Positions 45,741-53,969 of a stretch of 64,000 nucleotides of DNA are shown in pieces. Location: positions 92,247 through 156,246 of the forward strand of contig CAKUYQ010000002.1 of the NCBI GenBank assembly GCA_934717185.1. Direction: 5' to 3'. How positions within the stretch are numbered: position 1 is the first letter of the stretch; each line of letters opens with the position of its first letter. The position numbers were made by a program, and so were the translations under genes. The stretch is from an uncultured Bacteroidales bacterium (GTDB lineage: Bacteria; Bacteroidota; Bacteroidia; Bacteroidales; UBA932). Under the pieces are notes generated by a model. The model was not told the origin of the DNA, did not search any database, and saw only the letters and a list, made by a program, of their open reading frames with translations.

Positions 45741-45785
45741 TTTTCAAAGGAATCGCATAAAAGCGGAATTTCAAGGTTTGCAAAA

Positions 45786-47327
45786 CTATAACGTACTGCG
45801 GAGCAGATGCTTCATATTAACCTTACCGTCTACCAACGCAGGAAGCTCTGCAATAGCAACACGCTGCTGCTCCATAGTATCCCTGTCTCTTACAGTAACT
45901 GTCTTATCCTCAAGAGTCTGATGGTCTACTGTAATACAGAGAGGAGTTCCAATGGCATCCTGCCTTCTGTAACGCTTTCCAATAGAATCCTTCTCGTCAT
46001 ACTGGCAGTTATAGTCAAATTTAAGCATATCCATAATCTCCTGTGCAACCTCAGGAAGACCATCTTTCTTTAGAAGAGGAAGGACGGCAACCTTTACAGG
46101 AGCAAGAGCAGGATGGAACTTCATAACAACCCTCTCCTCACCGTTCTCCAACTTCTCCTCCTTGTATGCAGCAGAAAGAATAGCCAGAACAGACCTGTCA
46201 ACACCAATAGAGGTCTCTATTACGTATGGAACATAGCTCTCGCCCTGCTCAGGATCAAAATATTGTATCTTCTTGCCCGAATACTCCTGATGACGGCTCA
46301 AATCATAGTTGGTTCTTGAGTGAATACCCTCCAACTCCTTAAAGCCAAATGGGAAGTTAAACTCAATATCCGTTGCAGCATTGGCATAGTGAGCCAGCTT
46401 CTCATGATCGTGGAAACGATAGTTCTCAGAGCCAAGCCCGAGAGCAAGATGCCATTTAAGACGAGTCTCTTTCCATCTCTTGAACCACTCTATCTCCTGC
46501 CCCGGTTTAACAAAGAACTGCATCTCCATCTGCTCAAACTCTCTCATCCTAAAGATAAACTGCCTTGCAACAATCTCATTTCTAAACGCCTTACCAATCT
46601 GAGCAATACCAAACGGAATCTTCATACGCCCGGTCTTCTGAACATTGAGGAAGTTTACAAAGATACCCTGAGCAGTCTCCGGTCTAAGATACAGAATGTC
46701 CGATTTATCCGCCACATTACCCAACTGGGTACTGAACATAAGGTTAAACTGTCTTACCTCTGTCCAGTTTTTGGTTCCCGATATAGGACAAACAATGTCG
46801 CAATCTATGATAAGTTGCCTCAAATCCTCAAAATCATTCTCATTAAGGTCTTTAACCATCCTCTCGCGGCAAGCATCTATCTTTCCCTGATTCCTCAAAA
46901 CATTAGGGTTAGTAGCCCTGAACTGCGCCTCGTCAAAAGCATCTCCAAACTTCTTCTTTCCCTTCTCTACATCCTTTTTAATCTTCTCCTCCAATTTGCC
47001 TATATAATCCTCCAACAGCACATCAGCCCTGTATCTCTTCTTGGAATCCTTGTTATCAATAAGAGGATCGTTGAAAGCACCAACATGCCCCGATGCCTCC
47101 CAGATTCTCGGATGCATAAAGATGGCCGAATCTATACCCACAATATTCTCATGGAGTCTGACCATAGCATCCCACCAATACCTTTTAAGATTGTTTTTAA
47201 GCTCACTTCCAAGCTGTCCATAATCGTAAACAGCACCTAATCCGTCATAAATTTCGCTTGACGGAAAGATAAATCCGTACTCTTTGGTGTGAGCAATAAG
47301 ATTTTTAAAAAGGTCTTCTTGTGTCAT
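45786..47327 (-). CDS. glyS: glycyl-tRNA synthetase, dimeric type
   Basis: A 513-residue class II synthetase that charges tRNA-Gly. It belongs to the single-chain eukaryote-like type (YGFIFPSSEIYDGLGAVYDYG, motif 1 around PRIWEASGHVGAFNDP, motif 2 KAFRNEIVARQFIFRMREFE, motif 3 IGVDRSVLAIL), not the alpha-2/beta-2 type. Length and ending with an anticodon-binding domain (PVKVAVLPLLKKDGL) are normal. It is the last gene in a minus-strand run that starts with sufS. Confidence 0.97.
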   Translation of the reverse strand: MTQEDLFKNLIAHTKEYGFIFPSSEIYDGLGAVYDYGQLGSELKNNLKRYWWDAMVRLHENIVGIDSAIFMHPRIWEASGHVGAFNDPLIDNKDSKKRYRADVLLEDYIGKLEEKIKKDVEKGKKKFGDAFDEAQFRATNPNVLRNQGKIDACRERMVKDLNENDFEDLRQLIIDCDIVCPISGTKNWTEVRQFNLMFSTQLGNVADKSDILYLRPETAQGIFVNFLNVQKTGRMKIPFGIAQIGKAFRNEIVARQFIFRMREFEQMEMQFFVKPGQEIEWFKRWKETRLKWHLALGLGSENYRFHDHEKLAHYANAATDIEFNFPFGFKELEGIHSRTNYDLSRHQEYSGKKIQYFDPEQGESYVPYVIETSIGVDRSVLAILSAAYKEEKLENGEERVVMKFHPALAPVKVAVLPLLKKDGLPEVAQEIMDMLKFDYNCQYDEKDSIGKRYRRQDAIGTPLCITVDHQTLEDKTVTVRDRDTMEQQRVAIAELPALVDGKVNMKHLLRSTL

Positions 47328-47388
47328 AACTTATATTGTTAATTATTATTAAATTCTTGTTTATCAATCTAATCCGTCACATACCGCA

Positions 47389-48030
47389 TCACTTTACAAA
47401 ATCTGCAAATCCACTTGGAGCCCCCTTTACAAACTCTCTCATAGGCAGCTTTGCAAACTCCCTCTCGTGCAGTCTTGGGTGCGGTACAACCAAATCCTCT
47501 TCATTTATACGGCATAGCTCCCATACAAATTTCCCATCCTCTCTTTTCCCGCCTTTTCCCACTTTGCTTCCCGACAAATTTCTCCTCTCTCCCACCCCGT
47601 TTTTCATATTGTCAGATCCTGCCGGCTTCTGCTCAGCTGCAGGTATGAACTTCTGCTCATACACCAAAAGAATATCTATGTCGATTGGTCGGGAAGAGTA
47701 TATACGTTCACCTTTTTCATTGAACTGTGCACCGTTTCTAACCCTTCCAAGCTCCTTTTCTATCCTCAGGCACTCCTCCAAAACTTTGTGCGGTGGAAGT
47801 TCTGTCACACAGGTAAATGCCTGGTTCATAAACTTATCTTTACACTCAAACCCCCAAGGCTCAGTCTCATACAGATCCGATGTATTAACAGCCTCATCTA
47901 ATGAAACAACCTCAGAATAATCCGGCAATAAAGCATCTATCAGCTCTAACACAGCCTGCCCCAAGATCTCCTCACGATCACCCATATTACTGCCAAGCAG
48001 CAGGTAAACTCTATATAGTCGTTTTGCCAT
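47389..48030 (-). CDS. folK: HPPK, folate biosynthesis pyrophosphokinase with an insertion
   Basis: 6-hydroxymethyl-7,8-dihydropterin pyrophosphokinase. It has LLLGSNMGDR, YETEPWGF, the RPIDIDIL core and VPHPRLHERE. I prefer the ATG at 48030 (MAKRLYRVYLLLG), four bases after the upstream stop; an earlier in-frame start would overlap that gene. Between the DIDIL strand and the PHPRLHE motif there is an extra, polar, low-complexity stretch of about 40 residues (SDNMKNGVGERR, KGGKREDGK). It contains an exact copy of the recurrent 11-mer (47567-47577). It may be an expansion by repeat insertion tolerated at a surface loop. Confidence 0.92.
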   Translation of the reverse strand: MAKRLYRVYLLLGSNMGDREEILGQAVLELIDALLPDYSEVVSLDEAVNTSDLYETEPWGFECKDKFMNQAFTCVTELPPHKVLEECLRIEKELGRVRNGAQFNEKGERIYSSRPIDIDILLVYEQKFIPAAEQKPAGSDNMKNGVGERRNLSGSKVGKGGKREDGKFVWELCRINEEDLVVPHPRLHEREFAKLPMREFVKGAPSGFADFVK

Positions 48031-48034
48031 TGCA

Positions 48035-48352
48035 CTACAACATTCCAAGCTCCAACATAGCCTCCTCGCTCATTCTGCTTTTGTCCCATGCAGGCTCAAA
48101 AACAAGCTCTATTGCGGCATCGGTAACTCCGGGGGTATCCTTCACAACTTCGTTAACCTGCTCCAACATCTCATCTGCCATAGGGCAGTTAGGGGCGGTT
48201 AGTGTCATCTTAATGAATACTTTGTGGTCATCATCTATCTTAAGGTCATAGATGAGTCCCAAATCATATATGTTAACAGGAATCTCCGGGTCATACACCT
48301 GCCTTAGAGCACGCACGACATCCCTTAAAACCGATTCTTTACTCTTTTCCAT
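48035..48352 (-). CDS. sufT: SufT/MIP18-family Fe-S assembly protein
   Basis: A 105-residue DUF59 protein with YDPEIPVNIYDLGLIYDL and the conserved cysteine motif TLTAPNCPMAD. Such proteins help iron-sulfur cluster delivery, and sufE and sufS lie just upstream. The symbol is by family; sequence alone does not separate it from other DUF59 members. Confidence 0.85.
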   Translation of the reverse strand: MEKSKESVLRDVVRALRQVYDPEIPVNIYDLGLIYDLKIDDDHKVFIKMTLTAPNCPMADEMLEQVNEVVKDTPGVTDAAIELVFEPAWDKSRMSEEAMLELGML

Positions 48353-48357
48353 ATTTT

Positions 48358-48470
48358 TAAATTTTTACCTGCTTTACCTTCTATACTCTCTTTACTTTCT
48401 ATACTTTCTTTACCCTCTATACTCTTCAAAATTGCCAACGCTAACGCCAATGCCAACGCTTCTTTACAAA
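48358..48470. repeat. low-complexity tract between sufT and sufE
   Basis: Pyrimidine runs (ACTCTCTTTACTTTCTATAC) followed by GCCAACGCTAACGCCAATGC, as at 25424. Confidence 0.65.
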
Positions 48471-48874
48471 GCGCCAACGGCATAAGCCTTAATTCTCTCT
48501 ATCATAGAGGCCAACCCGTTAGCCCTCGTTGGCGAAAGATTCTCATGCAAGCCAATCTCCTTAATGAACTCCGGTGGAGCAGCCAATATATCCTTTGGGG
48601 GTTCACCGTTATAAACCTTTATAAGAAGTGATATTATCCCTTTTGTTATAATAGCATCTGAATCTGCAGTAAACCAAAGCTTTCCATCTTTTACATCACA
48701 TTTAAGCCAAACTCTGCTCTGGCACCCCTTAATGAGGTTCTCATCTGTCTTGTCCTTCTCCTCTATTGCAGGAAGAGACCTGCCAAGTTCAATGAGATAT
48801 TCATACTTATCCATCCATTCGGGAAAAAGAGCAAACTCATCTACAATCTCCCGTTCCCTCTCTTTGATACTCAT
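48464..48874 (-). CDS. sufE: SufE, sulfur acceptor for SufS
   Basis: A 136-residue protein with the active cysteine in LIKGCQSRVWL, and SPTRANGLASMIERIKAYA near the end. It accepts persulfide from the cysteine desulfurase SufS, encoded upstream on the same strand. Its final codons run into a GCCAAN-type tract, so the extreme C terminus (VGAL) may be shaped by the repeat. Confidence 0.95.
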   Translation of the reverse strand: MSIKEREREIVDEFALFPEWMDKYEYLIELGRSLPAIEEKDKTDENLIKGCQSRVWLKCDVKDGKLWFTADSDAIITKGIISLLIKVYNGEPPKDILAAPPEFIKEIGLHENLSPTRANGLASMIERIKAYAVGAL

Positions 48875-48884
48875 ATTATGTTGT

Positions 48885-49165
48885 TTTATCTTTCTTTATT
48901 ACCAAATTTAGCCTTGGCTTTAGCTTTCTTTACCCTCTTTACCCTCTTTACCCTCTTTACTCTCTTTACTTTTATAAATCCAACGCTAACGCCAACAATT
49001 AAGTTTATAGTTTATGGTTAAAAGTTTATAGTCAGTTTGTCAGTTGATAGTTTTAAAGATATTAGTTTCTTACATTAAACTTTACTGCTATTAACTTTAA
49101 AACTATCTATAACACTATAAACTATCAACTTTCAACTTAATCATGGCCAAAGCCAATTGTCGGGA
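48885..49165. repeat. low-complexity tract between sufE and sufS
   Basis: TACCCTCTTTACCCTC runs, GCTAACGCCAAC hexamers, then AT-rich near-palindromic repeats (AAGTTTATAG, CTATAAACTATC) and GGCCAAAGCC. A copy of the 11-mer follows at 49157. No gene is visible in the 308-bp gap. Confidence 0.65.
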
Positions 49166-49182
49166 AGCATAATTTAAAAACA

Positions 49183-50412
49183 TTACCTAAGCATTGCTAT
49201 CCCCTTACGGAGTGCTGCTACAAAGGCCTCAGCCTCCTCCAACGTATTATAAGGGGCAAAGGAGATACGCATCATAGATGTCACCCCAAACCTTGCCATT
49301 GTAGGCTCGGCACATAGCATACCTGTTCTAAAGGCCATCCCCATCTTGTCTAATATCTGGGCCATATCCAACGGATGCACACCCTCTATGCTGAACGAAT
49401 AGAGCGGTATCTTGTTCTCCCCTTTTCCATAAACCTTAAGCCCCTCTATTGAGGCAAATTCCCTGTCCAAATAGTTTTTTATTGCCGTCTCCTCGTTTTT
49501 TACAGCCTTTGCAAGTTCTCCGCTACGCATCTGCTTTATCATCTCTATTGCCGGAGTATAAGTTGCTGCACCAATGAAGTTTGGTGTTCCTGCTTCAAAT
49601 TTAAGCGGAAGCGGTGCATATGTGGTTTTGGCAAATGTCACTGTCCCAACCATATCACCGCCGCCCATGTATGGTGGCATCTCATTGAGAATCTCTGCCT
49701 TGCCGTACAAGATACCTGTTCCTGTTGCAGCATAGATTTTATGGCCGGAAAAAGCATAGAAATCGCAATCCAACTCCTGCACATCTACATTTTCATGTAC
49801 GCAACCCTGGGCGCCATCTACAAGCACGGGGATTGAGTGAGAATGCACTATCCTTATGGCCTCCTTTACCGGATTCACAAGGCCCAATACATTTGCTATA
49901 TGTGTTAGAGCAACAAACTTAACCCTCTCATCCAAAAGACTCTCAAATTTGTCAAACTTCCACTGTCCGTTATCATCTACAGGCAGTACCCTTATGCTCG
50001 CCCCCACCCTCTCTGCAGCCAACTGCCAAGGGACAATATTGGAATGATGCGAATCCTCCGAAATAAGTATCACATCACCCTCTTTAAGGAATTTGCTGCA
50101 CCAGCTGCTTGCCACAAGGTTAATTGAGGCAGTGGTTCCGGATGTGAATACTATATTCTCTCTTCCCGGAGCATTGATAAACTCCTTCACATTCTCTCTC
50201 GCCTGTTCATAGAGAGCAGTAACCTCCTCAGACAACATATACATCCCCCTGTGGACATTGGCATTAAGCCCGCTGTTCATCCTATTGCACAGCTCTATCA
50301 CGCCCATTGGTTTCTGTGCCGTTGCAGCATTGTCCAAATAGACAAGCGGCTTGCCGTATGCCATCTGCCCCAATGCAGGGAACTGTTCTCTTAACTCTTT
50401 TATTGTGTTCAT
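49183..50412 (-). CDS. sufS: SufS-type cysteine desulfurase
   Basis: A PLP enzyme of about 409 residues that removes sulfur from cysteine for Fe-S cluster assembly. I start it at the ATG at 50412 (MNTIKELREQFPAL). It has LDNAATAQKP, SEDSHHSNIVPW, VDGAQGCVHE, PLP lysine in FSGHKIYA and the catalytic cysteine in RTGMLCAEP. The class II (SufS) length and the adjacent sufE agree. No sufBCD is seen here. Confidence 0.95.
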   Translation of the reverse strand: MNTIKELREQFPALGQMAYGKPLVYLDNAATAQKPMGVIELCNRMNSGLNANVHRGMYMLSEEVTALYEQARENVKEFINAPGRENIVFTSGTTASINLVASSWCSKFLKEGDVILISEDSHHSNIVPWQLAAERVGASIRVLPVDDNGQWKFDKFESLLDERVKFVALTHIANVLGLVNPVKEAIRIVHSHSIPVLVDGAQGCVHENVDVQELDCDFYAFSGHKIYAATGTGILYGKAEILNEMPPYMGGGDMVGTVTFAKTTYAPLPLKFEAGTPNFIGAATYTPAIEMIKQMRSGELAKAVKNEETAIKNYLDREFASIEGLKVYGKGENKIPLYSFSIEGVHPLDMAQILDKMGMAFRTGMLCAEPTMARFGVTSMMRISFAPYNTLEEAEAFVAALRKGIAMLR

Positions 50413-50610
50413 ATTACCCAATTCAAAATCTTTGTTTCTCTAACAAAACCGCATTGAAAGCTGTTCACTTTCGTGCAACCTTTCCTCGCCATTTCTCCAT
50501 GCCACAAATCGCCCCAAAAACAATCTTGCAAAGGTACACAAAAACTACTGTTTTTAGGCCGGGACACGTTGGCTTTTAGAGTAAAAATGTAGAAAATGTA
50601 AAGAGAGTAT

Positions 50611-50696
50611 TAAATTTTTACCGATATTTTAAAAATTAAACATAGAGCCGGCCAAAGCCGCTTAGACTTGGCCAATTTTTAACGAACTATTGTATT
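50611..50696 (+). repeat. 86-bp direct repeat, left copy
   Basis: Begins TAAATTTTTACCGATATTTT and ends AACGAACTATTGTATT. It recurs at 52310-52395 with three mismatches seen by eye, so the pair brackets the AlbA_2/HATPase gene. It contains a GGCCAA...TTGGCC stem. Confidence 0.9.
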
Positions 50697-50826
50697 GATT
50701 GACCATAAATTAATTGTTAACATCCATTCAACTTGAATTTTATGCCAATAGTATCATTATGGATTTTGTTTAAACAATCCATCCAAATCAGGATATACTT
50801 ATAAGAACAGACAACAACTATAATAC

Positions 50827-50867
50827 GAACTTTACAATGAACTTTAAGTGAACTTATAACGAACTTT
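50827..50867 (+). promoter_or_regulatory. four GAACTTT iterons
   Basis: GAACTTT at 50827, 50839 and 50861 and GAACTTA at 50850 are spaced 11-12 bp, about one helical turn. They end 13 bp before the -7 box TACCTTTG (50881-50888), replacing a normal -33 region. Probably an operator, perhaps for the winged-helix protein encoded downstream. Confidence 0.65.
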
Positions 50868-50880
50868 CAAATTAAAATAT

Positions 50881-50888
50881 TACCTTTG
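50881..50888 (+). promoter_or_regulatory. -7 box of the AlbA_2 gene
   Basis: TACCTTTG fits TAnnTTTG, 33 bp before the ATG. No -33 TTTG at the usual distance; the iterons cover that position. Confidence 0.5.
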
Positions 50889-50921
50889 CACAGAATAACA
50901 ATCTTATAATTAAAAATCAAG

Positions 50922-52304
50922 ATGTTAAGTGCAGAAGATATACAAGGTTTAGTCAATGGAGGTGAGGGATATAATGTAGACTTTAAGCGGAGTGTGCCAT
51001 CGAAAGTTCGCGAACTTACGGAAGAAGTTTGCAGTTTTCTGAATGCAGCTGGTGGCTATCTGCTCATTGGAGTAAATAACAATAACGAGATAGTCGGTGC
51101 TGAGATAGACAACAGTAAACGGTCTGCAATACAAGGCTCGATAGGTGAGATATCGCCAATGTGCCATTACAATATGTATGATGTGGATGTTGACGGAAAG
51201 AAAGTTTGGGTAATAGAAGTACCGTCGGGCAAGAACAAGCCCTATTTTTTTTCGGGATGCACCTATCTGCGAGAGGGGGCAAATAGCCAAAAGCTGACGA
51301 ATGTGGAAGAAATTCGAGAAGTATTCCAACGCCATGAGCGTATATATTTTGATGCCATACCTCTGTCGAAAGTCAATCTTTTGAAACAATTGGACAAAAA
51401 CAATTTCTTGGAGTTCAAGAGAGAGGCTCATATAATTTCTGATGTAGACGACTTCCAAGTGCTTGACAGTATGAGGGTCTTTGATGACAATAATGTTGCC
51501 AAAAGCGGTGGGGTGTTGTTTTTTGCCCAGCATCCTGAAAATATATTCTTTCATGCTGTTGTGCGCTGTGTGTTGTTCAAAGGGACAGACAAAGTGTACA
51601 TTATTGACGACAAAACTTTTGGTGGTCCTCTCTTGCAGCAATACAACAAGACTATAGAATGGTTGAAAGGCAAGCTGCAAGTTGCTTACAAGATTGAGGG
51701 CACGGGACCGAGAAAAGAAGTTTGGGAAATCCCATTGGAGGTATTCAAGGAAGCCATTATCAATGCGCTTGCACATCGCGACTATGACGAACAGGGGGCA
51801 AGTATTACCATAGAAATGTTTGACGACCGTGTGGAAATTACCAATCCCGGTACACTCTTGCCTGTGGTAGCCAAGAACTTCGGACGCAAGAGTTTATCAC
51901 GGAATCCTCTCATTTTCGGACTCTTTACGAGAATGCACCTTGTGGAACATATTGGCTCTGGCATACCAAGAATGCGTAAGGAAATGCTGGATGCAGGATT
52001 GCCAGAACCTGTCTATGACACAGATGGCATGTTTACAGTGACTTTCCGCCGTCCTTTTAATAACAAAACCATGGAATTGACAGACCTTCAATCAAAAGTT
52101 ATACACACGATCAAGACTAATCCTTCATTGACAATGGAACAGATAGGAAAAGCTATAGGCATTGGACGCACTTCTGTTTACAAAATTGTCAAAAGCCTTA
52201 AAGAAATTGGAATATTGGAACATAAGGGAAGAAAAAGCGATGGAGAGTGGGTTGTGAAAAACAATTTAGAAGCCAATATTTCCGCTTCGTCAAATAATCA
52301 ATAA
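50922..52304 (+). CDS. AlbA_2 (Schlafen-type) / HATPase_c_4 / winged-helix protein
   Basis: A 460-residue protein. Residues about 12-135 form an AlbA_2 domain (YNVDFKRSVPS, EVCSFLNAAGGYLLIGVNNN). A GHKL-type ATPase domain lies at about 255-350 (EAIINALAHRDYDEQGASIT, DRVEITNPGTLLP, HIGSGIPRM), and a C-terminal winged helix at about 380-445 (TMEQIGKAIGIGRTSVYKIV). Such proteins are common, mobile, putative transcription regulators of unknown ligand; some occur in defence islands. The gene lies between 86-bp direct repeats and looks like a later insertion into locus B. Confidence 0.88.
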   Translation: MLSAEDIQGLVNGGEGYNVDFKRSVPSKVRELTEEVCSFLNAAGGYLLIGVNNNNEIVGAEIDNSKRSAIQGSIGEISPMCHYNMYDVDVDGKKVWVIEVPSGKNKPYFFSGCTYLREGANSQKLTNVEEIREVFQRHERIYFDAIPLSKVNLLKQLDKNNFLEFKREAHIISDVDDFQVLDSMRVFDDNNVAKSGGVLFFAQHPENIFFHAVVRCVLFKGTDKVYIIDDKTFGGPLLQQYNKTIEWLKGKLQVAYKIEGTGPRKEVWEIPLEVFKEAIINALAHRDYDEQGASITIEMFDDRVEITNPGTLLPVVAKNFGRKSLSRNPLIFGLFTRMHLVEHIGSGIPRMRKEMLDAGLPEPVYDTDGMFTVTFRRPFNNKTMELTDLQSKVIHTIKTNPSLTMEQIGKAIGIGRTSVYKIVKSLKEIGILEHKGRKSDGEWVVKNNLEANISASSNNQ

Positions 52305-52309
52305 TTCGG

Positions 52310-52395
52310 TAAATTTTTACCGATATTTTAAAAATTAAACATAGAACAGGCCAAAGCCGCTTAGACTTGGCTAATTTTTAACGAACTATTGTATT
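52310..52395 (+). repeat. 86-bp direct repeat, right copy
   Basis: Matches 50611-50696. Its last base abuts the ATG at 52396, so it is also the leader of the next gene. This may have been the original leader before the insertion. Confidence 0.9.
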
Positions 52396-52923
52396 ATGAG
52401 AAAATTTAAATATATATTTTTAACAGTTATAGCATTAATCATTTTTATCTCTGCAAGAGGTCAGTATAAATATGTTCCCAACTTTGATTCTTATGTTGGA
52501 ACATGGATATATGAATCCTCAAACGAACAATTTGTACTTAAAACAAAAATATATTCTTATGTATTTAATAATGAAAGGGATTATGTTGTTTTGGGTGCAT
52601 ATAAATACATTAAAAACGGTATAATTATTTATGATTTCTTAGATGAATTGGATGGCATGACAATGAAAAACAGGCCAAGAATAATTTTTTACAATCTCTA
52701 CGATTTACCAAATAATCAAGAGCACCAAGAATTACGTATTCAATATAAAGATCCTAAAACGTATCAGCGTAACAGTACAAAAAAATCACGTCTTTCAATT
52801 ATCTCAAAGGATCCGGACAAACTTAAATGGCATCTTGTTGTTGAAGACTGGGAACCGGATCCGGAATGTCCGTTAGAATTTACTATTCCATACGATATGA
52901 TCCTCACCAAAGTAGAGGAGTAA
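52396..52923 (+). CDS. small exported protein, DUF6705-like, first copy (locus B)
   Basis: A 175-residue protein with signal peptide (IFLTVIALIIFISARGQ). The mature part has SYVGTWIYESSNEQFVLK and the end FTIPYDMILTKVEE. It differs from the copy at 55226 at 14 of 175 residues by my comparison, and is a more distant relative of the locus A protein at 16498. The two copies flank the large lipoprotein as about 525-bp direct repeats. A role as partner or immunity protein of the lipoprotein is inferred from this arrangement only. Confidence 0.65.
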   Translation: MRKFKYIFLTVIALIIFISARGQYKYVPNFDSYVGTWIYESSNEQFVLKTKIYSYVFNNERDYVVLGAYKYIKNGIIIYDFLDELDGMTMKNRPRIIFYNLYDLPNNQEHQELRIQYKDPKTYQRNSTKKSRLSIISKDPDKLKWHLVVEDWEPDPECPLEFTIPYDMILTKVEE

Positions 52924-53079
52924 CATGATAAAGTTTATAGTTGAAAGTATATAGTTTATAGACAGTTTTAAAGTTAATAGAAGGAAAATTGAAAAGTAAA
53001 AACTACTACTTTTAAAGCTATAAACTCTTAACCATAAACTATAAACTAAATTGTTGGCTTTAGCAATTTGAAGAGTATA

Positions 53080-53180
53080 GAGAGGAAAGAGGGCTTTGGC
53101 TTTAGCGTTGGCGTTGGCTTTTAGAGTAAAGAATGTAAAGAGAGTATGGAGGGTGGGCCAATGCCAAGGCTAATGCAAAT
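53080..53180. repeat. low-complexity tract upstream of the locus B lipoprotein
   Basis: GAGAGGAAAGAGGGC, then GGCTTTAGCGTTGGCGTTGGC and GTAAAGAGAGTATGGAGGG. The 52924-53365 gap also holds AT-rich TATAGTTTATAG repeats, a one-mismatch copy of the 11-mer at 53189, and the promoter at 53224. Confidence 0.65.
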
Positions 53181-53223
53181 GCTTTTTGTTTCCCGACAAA
53201 ATGTTAAACTTCCGCGTATCCGC

Positions 53224-53253
53224 TTGTTTAGTTAAAAAATTAAACTATATTTG
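53224..53253 (+). promoter_or_regulatory. promoter of the locus B lipoprotein
   Basis: TTG (53224-53226), 19 bp and TATATTTG (53246-53253). Identical to the locus A promoter; the leader to the ATG is about 105 bases and also conserved. Confidence 0.6.
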
Positions 53254-53969
53254 CAATAAATGGCTGGATATTGTAACAATTATAGGCCTTGCTGTAATTT
53301 TTATAAAGTTAATACCGGCCATTTAGACCCGCTCCATATAGTGTATAATTAAACCTATTTAACTGATGAAAGCTATTAGAATCAAGCAACGGGCCCTTTT
53401 ACTTGCCACAGCAATTGTCTCCATTGTTTTGGCATGCTGTACAAAAAAAGACATGGATATTCCGCCACTGCCGGCAGACAGTGCAGGTGATGCAGGCCGG
53501 CTTACAATCATGCAATCCAAACTGTTTTTTGAAAACTTTACGGCAAAAAGAAATGCTAAGACAAAAGCTGCTGATAAATATCTTAACAGGCTTGTTGTCG
53601 GGAACTTTGTACCAAATTGGGACAATGCCGTTGCCTCAAATGACGGCATCATAGGGAGCGTTGACGTTCCAATCGAGTCCCAAATGAAGTATGTTGCTCT
53701 AAGGCAGTACCGCGAGGATAACATCACGTTTGTCTCCCGCACCTCGCTTTACCAAAAACTCATCTTTGTAAAAAATGACACATTAAACTCCATCTTCCCT
53801 TATCTTCTCTCCCTTATTCCCGACAAAGACTTTGATGACAATCATCAAGGAGAGGATATAGCAGGCAATTTCATAAATCTTGGAGACAAAGGAGGATTTA
53901 GCGGACTGGCAATCTATACAACACCTTATACAGGCTATCTGATAAGGGCAAGCCGATTTGAAAACGGCA
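53224..53969 (+). repeat. 746-bp inverted repeat, arm B
   Basis: Matches the minus strand of 17470-18215 with few differences. Among them, B reads TTCCCGACAAAGAC where A reads TTCCGGATAAAAAC, so one copy is closer to the 11-mer. Confidence 0.9.

Noticed and set aside
46320..47240. Long open frame on the plus strand opposite glyS
   Set aside because: It lies fully antisense to a well-conserved synthetase and has no recognisable domain.
50622..52395. Insertion sequence between direct repeats
   Set aside because: The enclosed gene has AlbA_2, GHKL ATPase and winged-helix parts, not a transposase, and 86-bp repeats are too long for target duplications.
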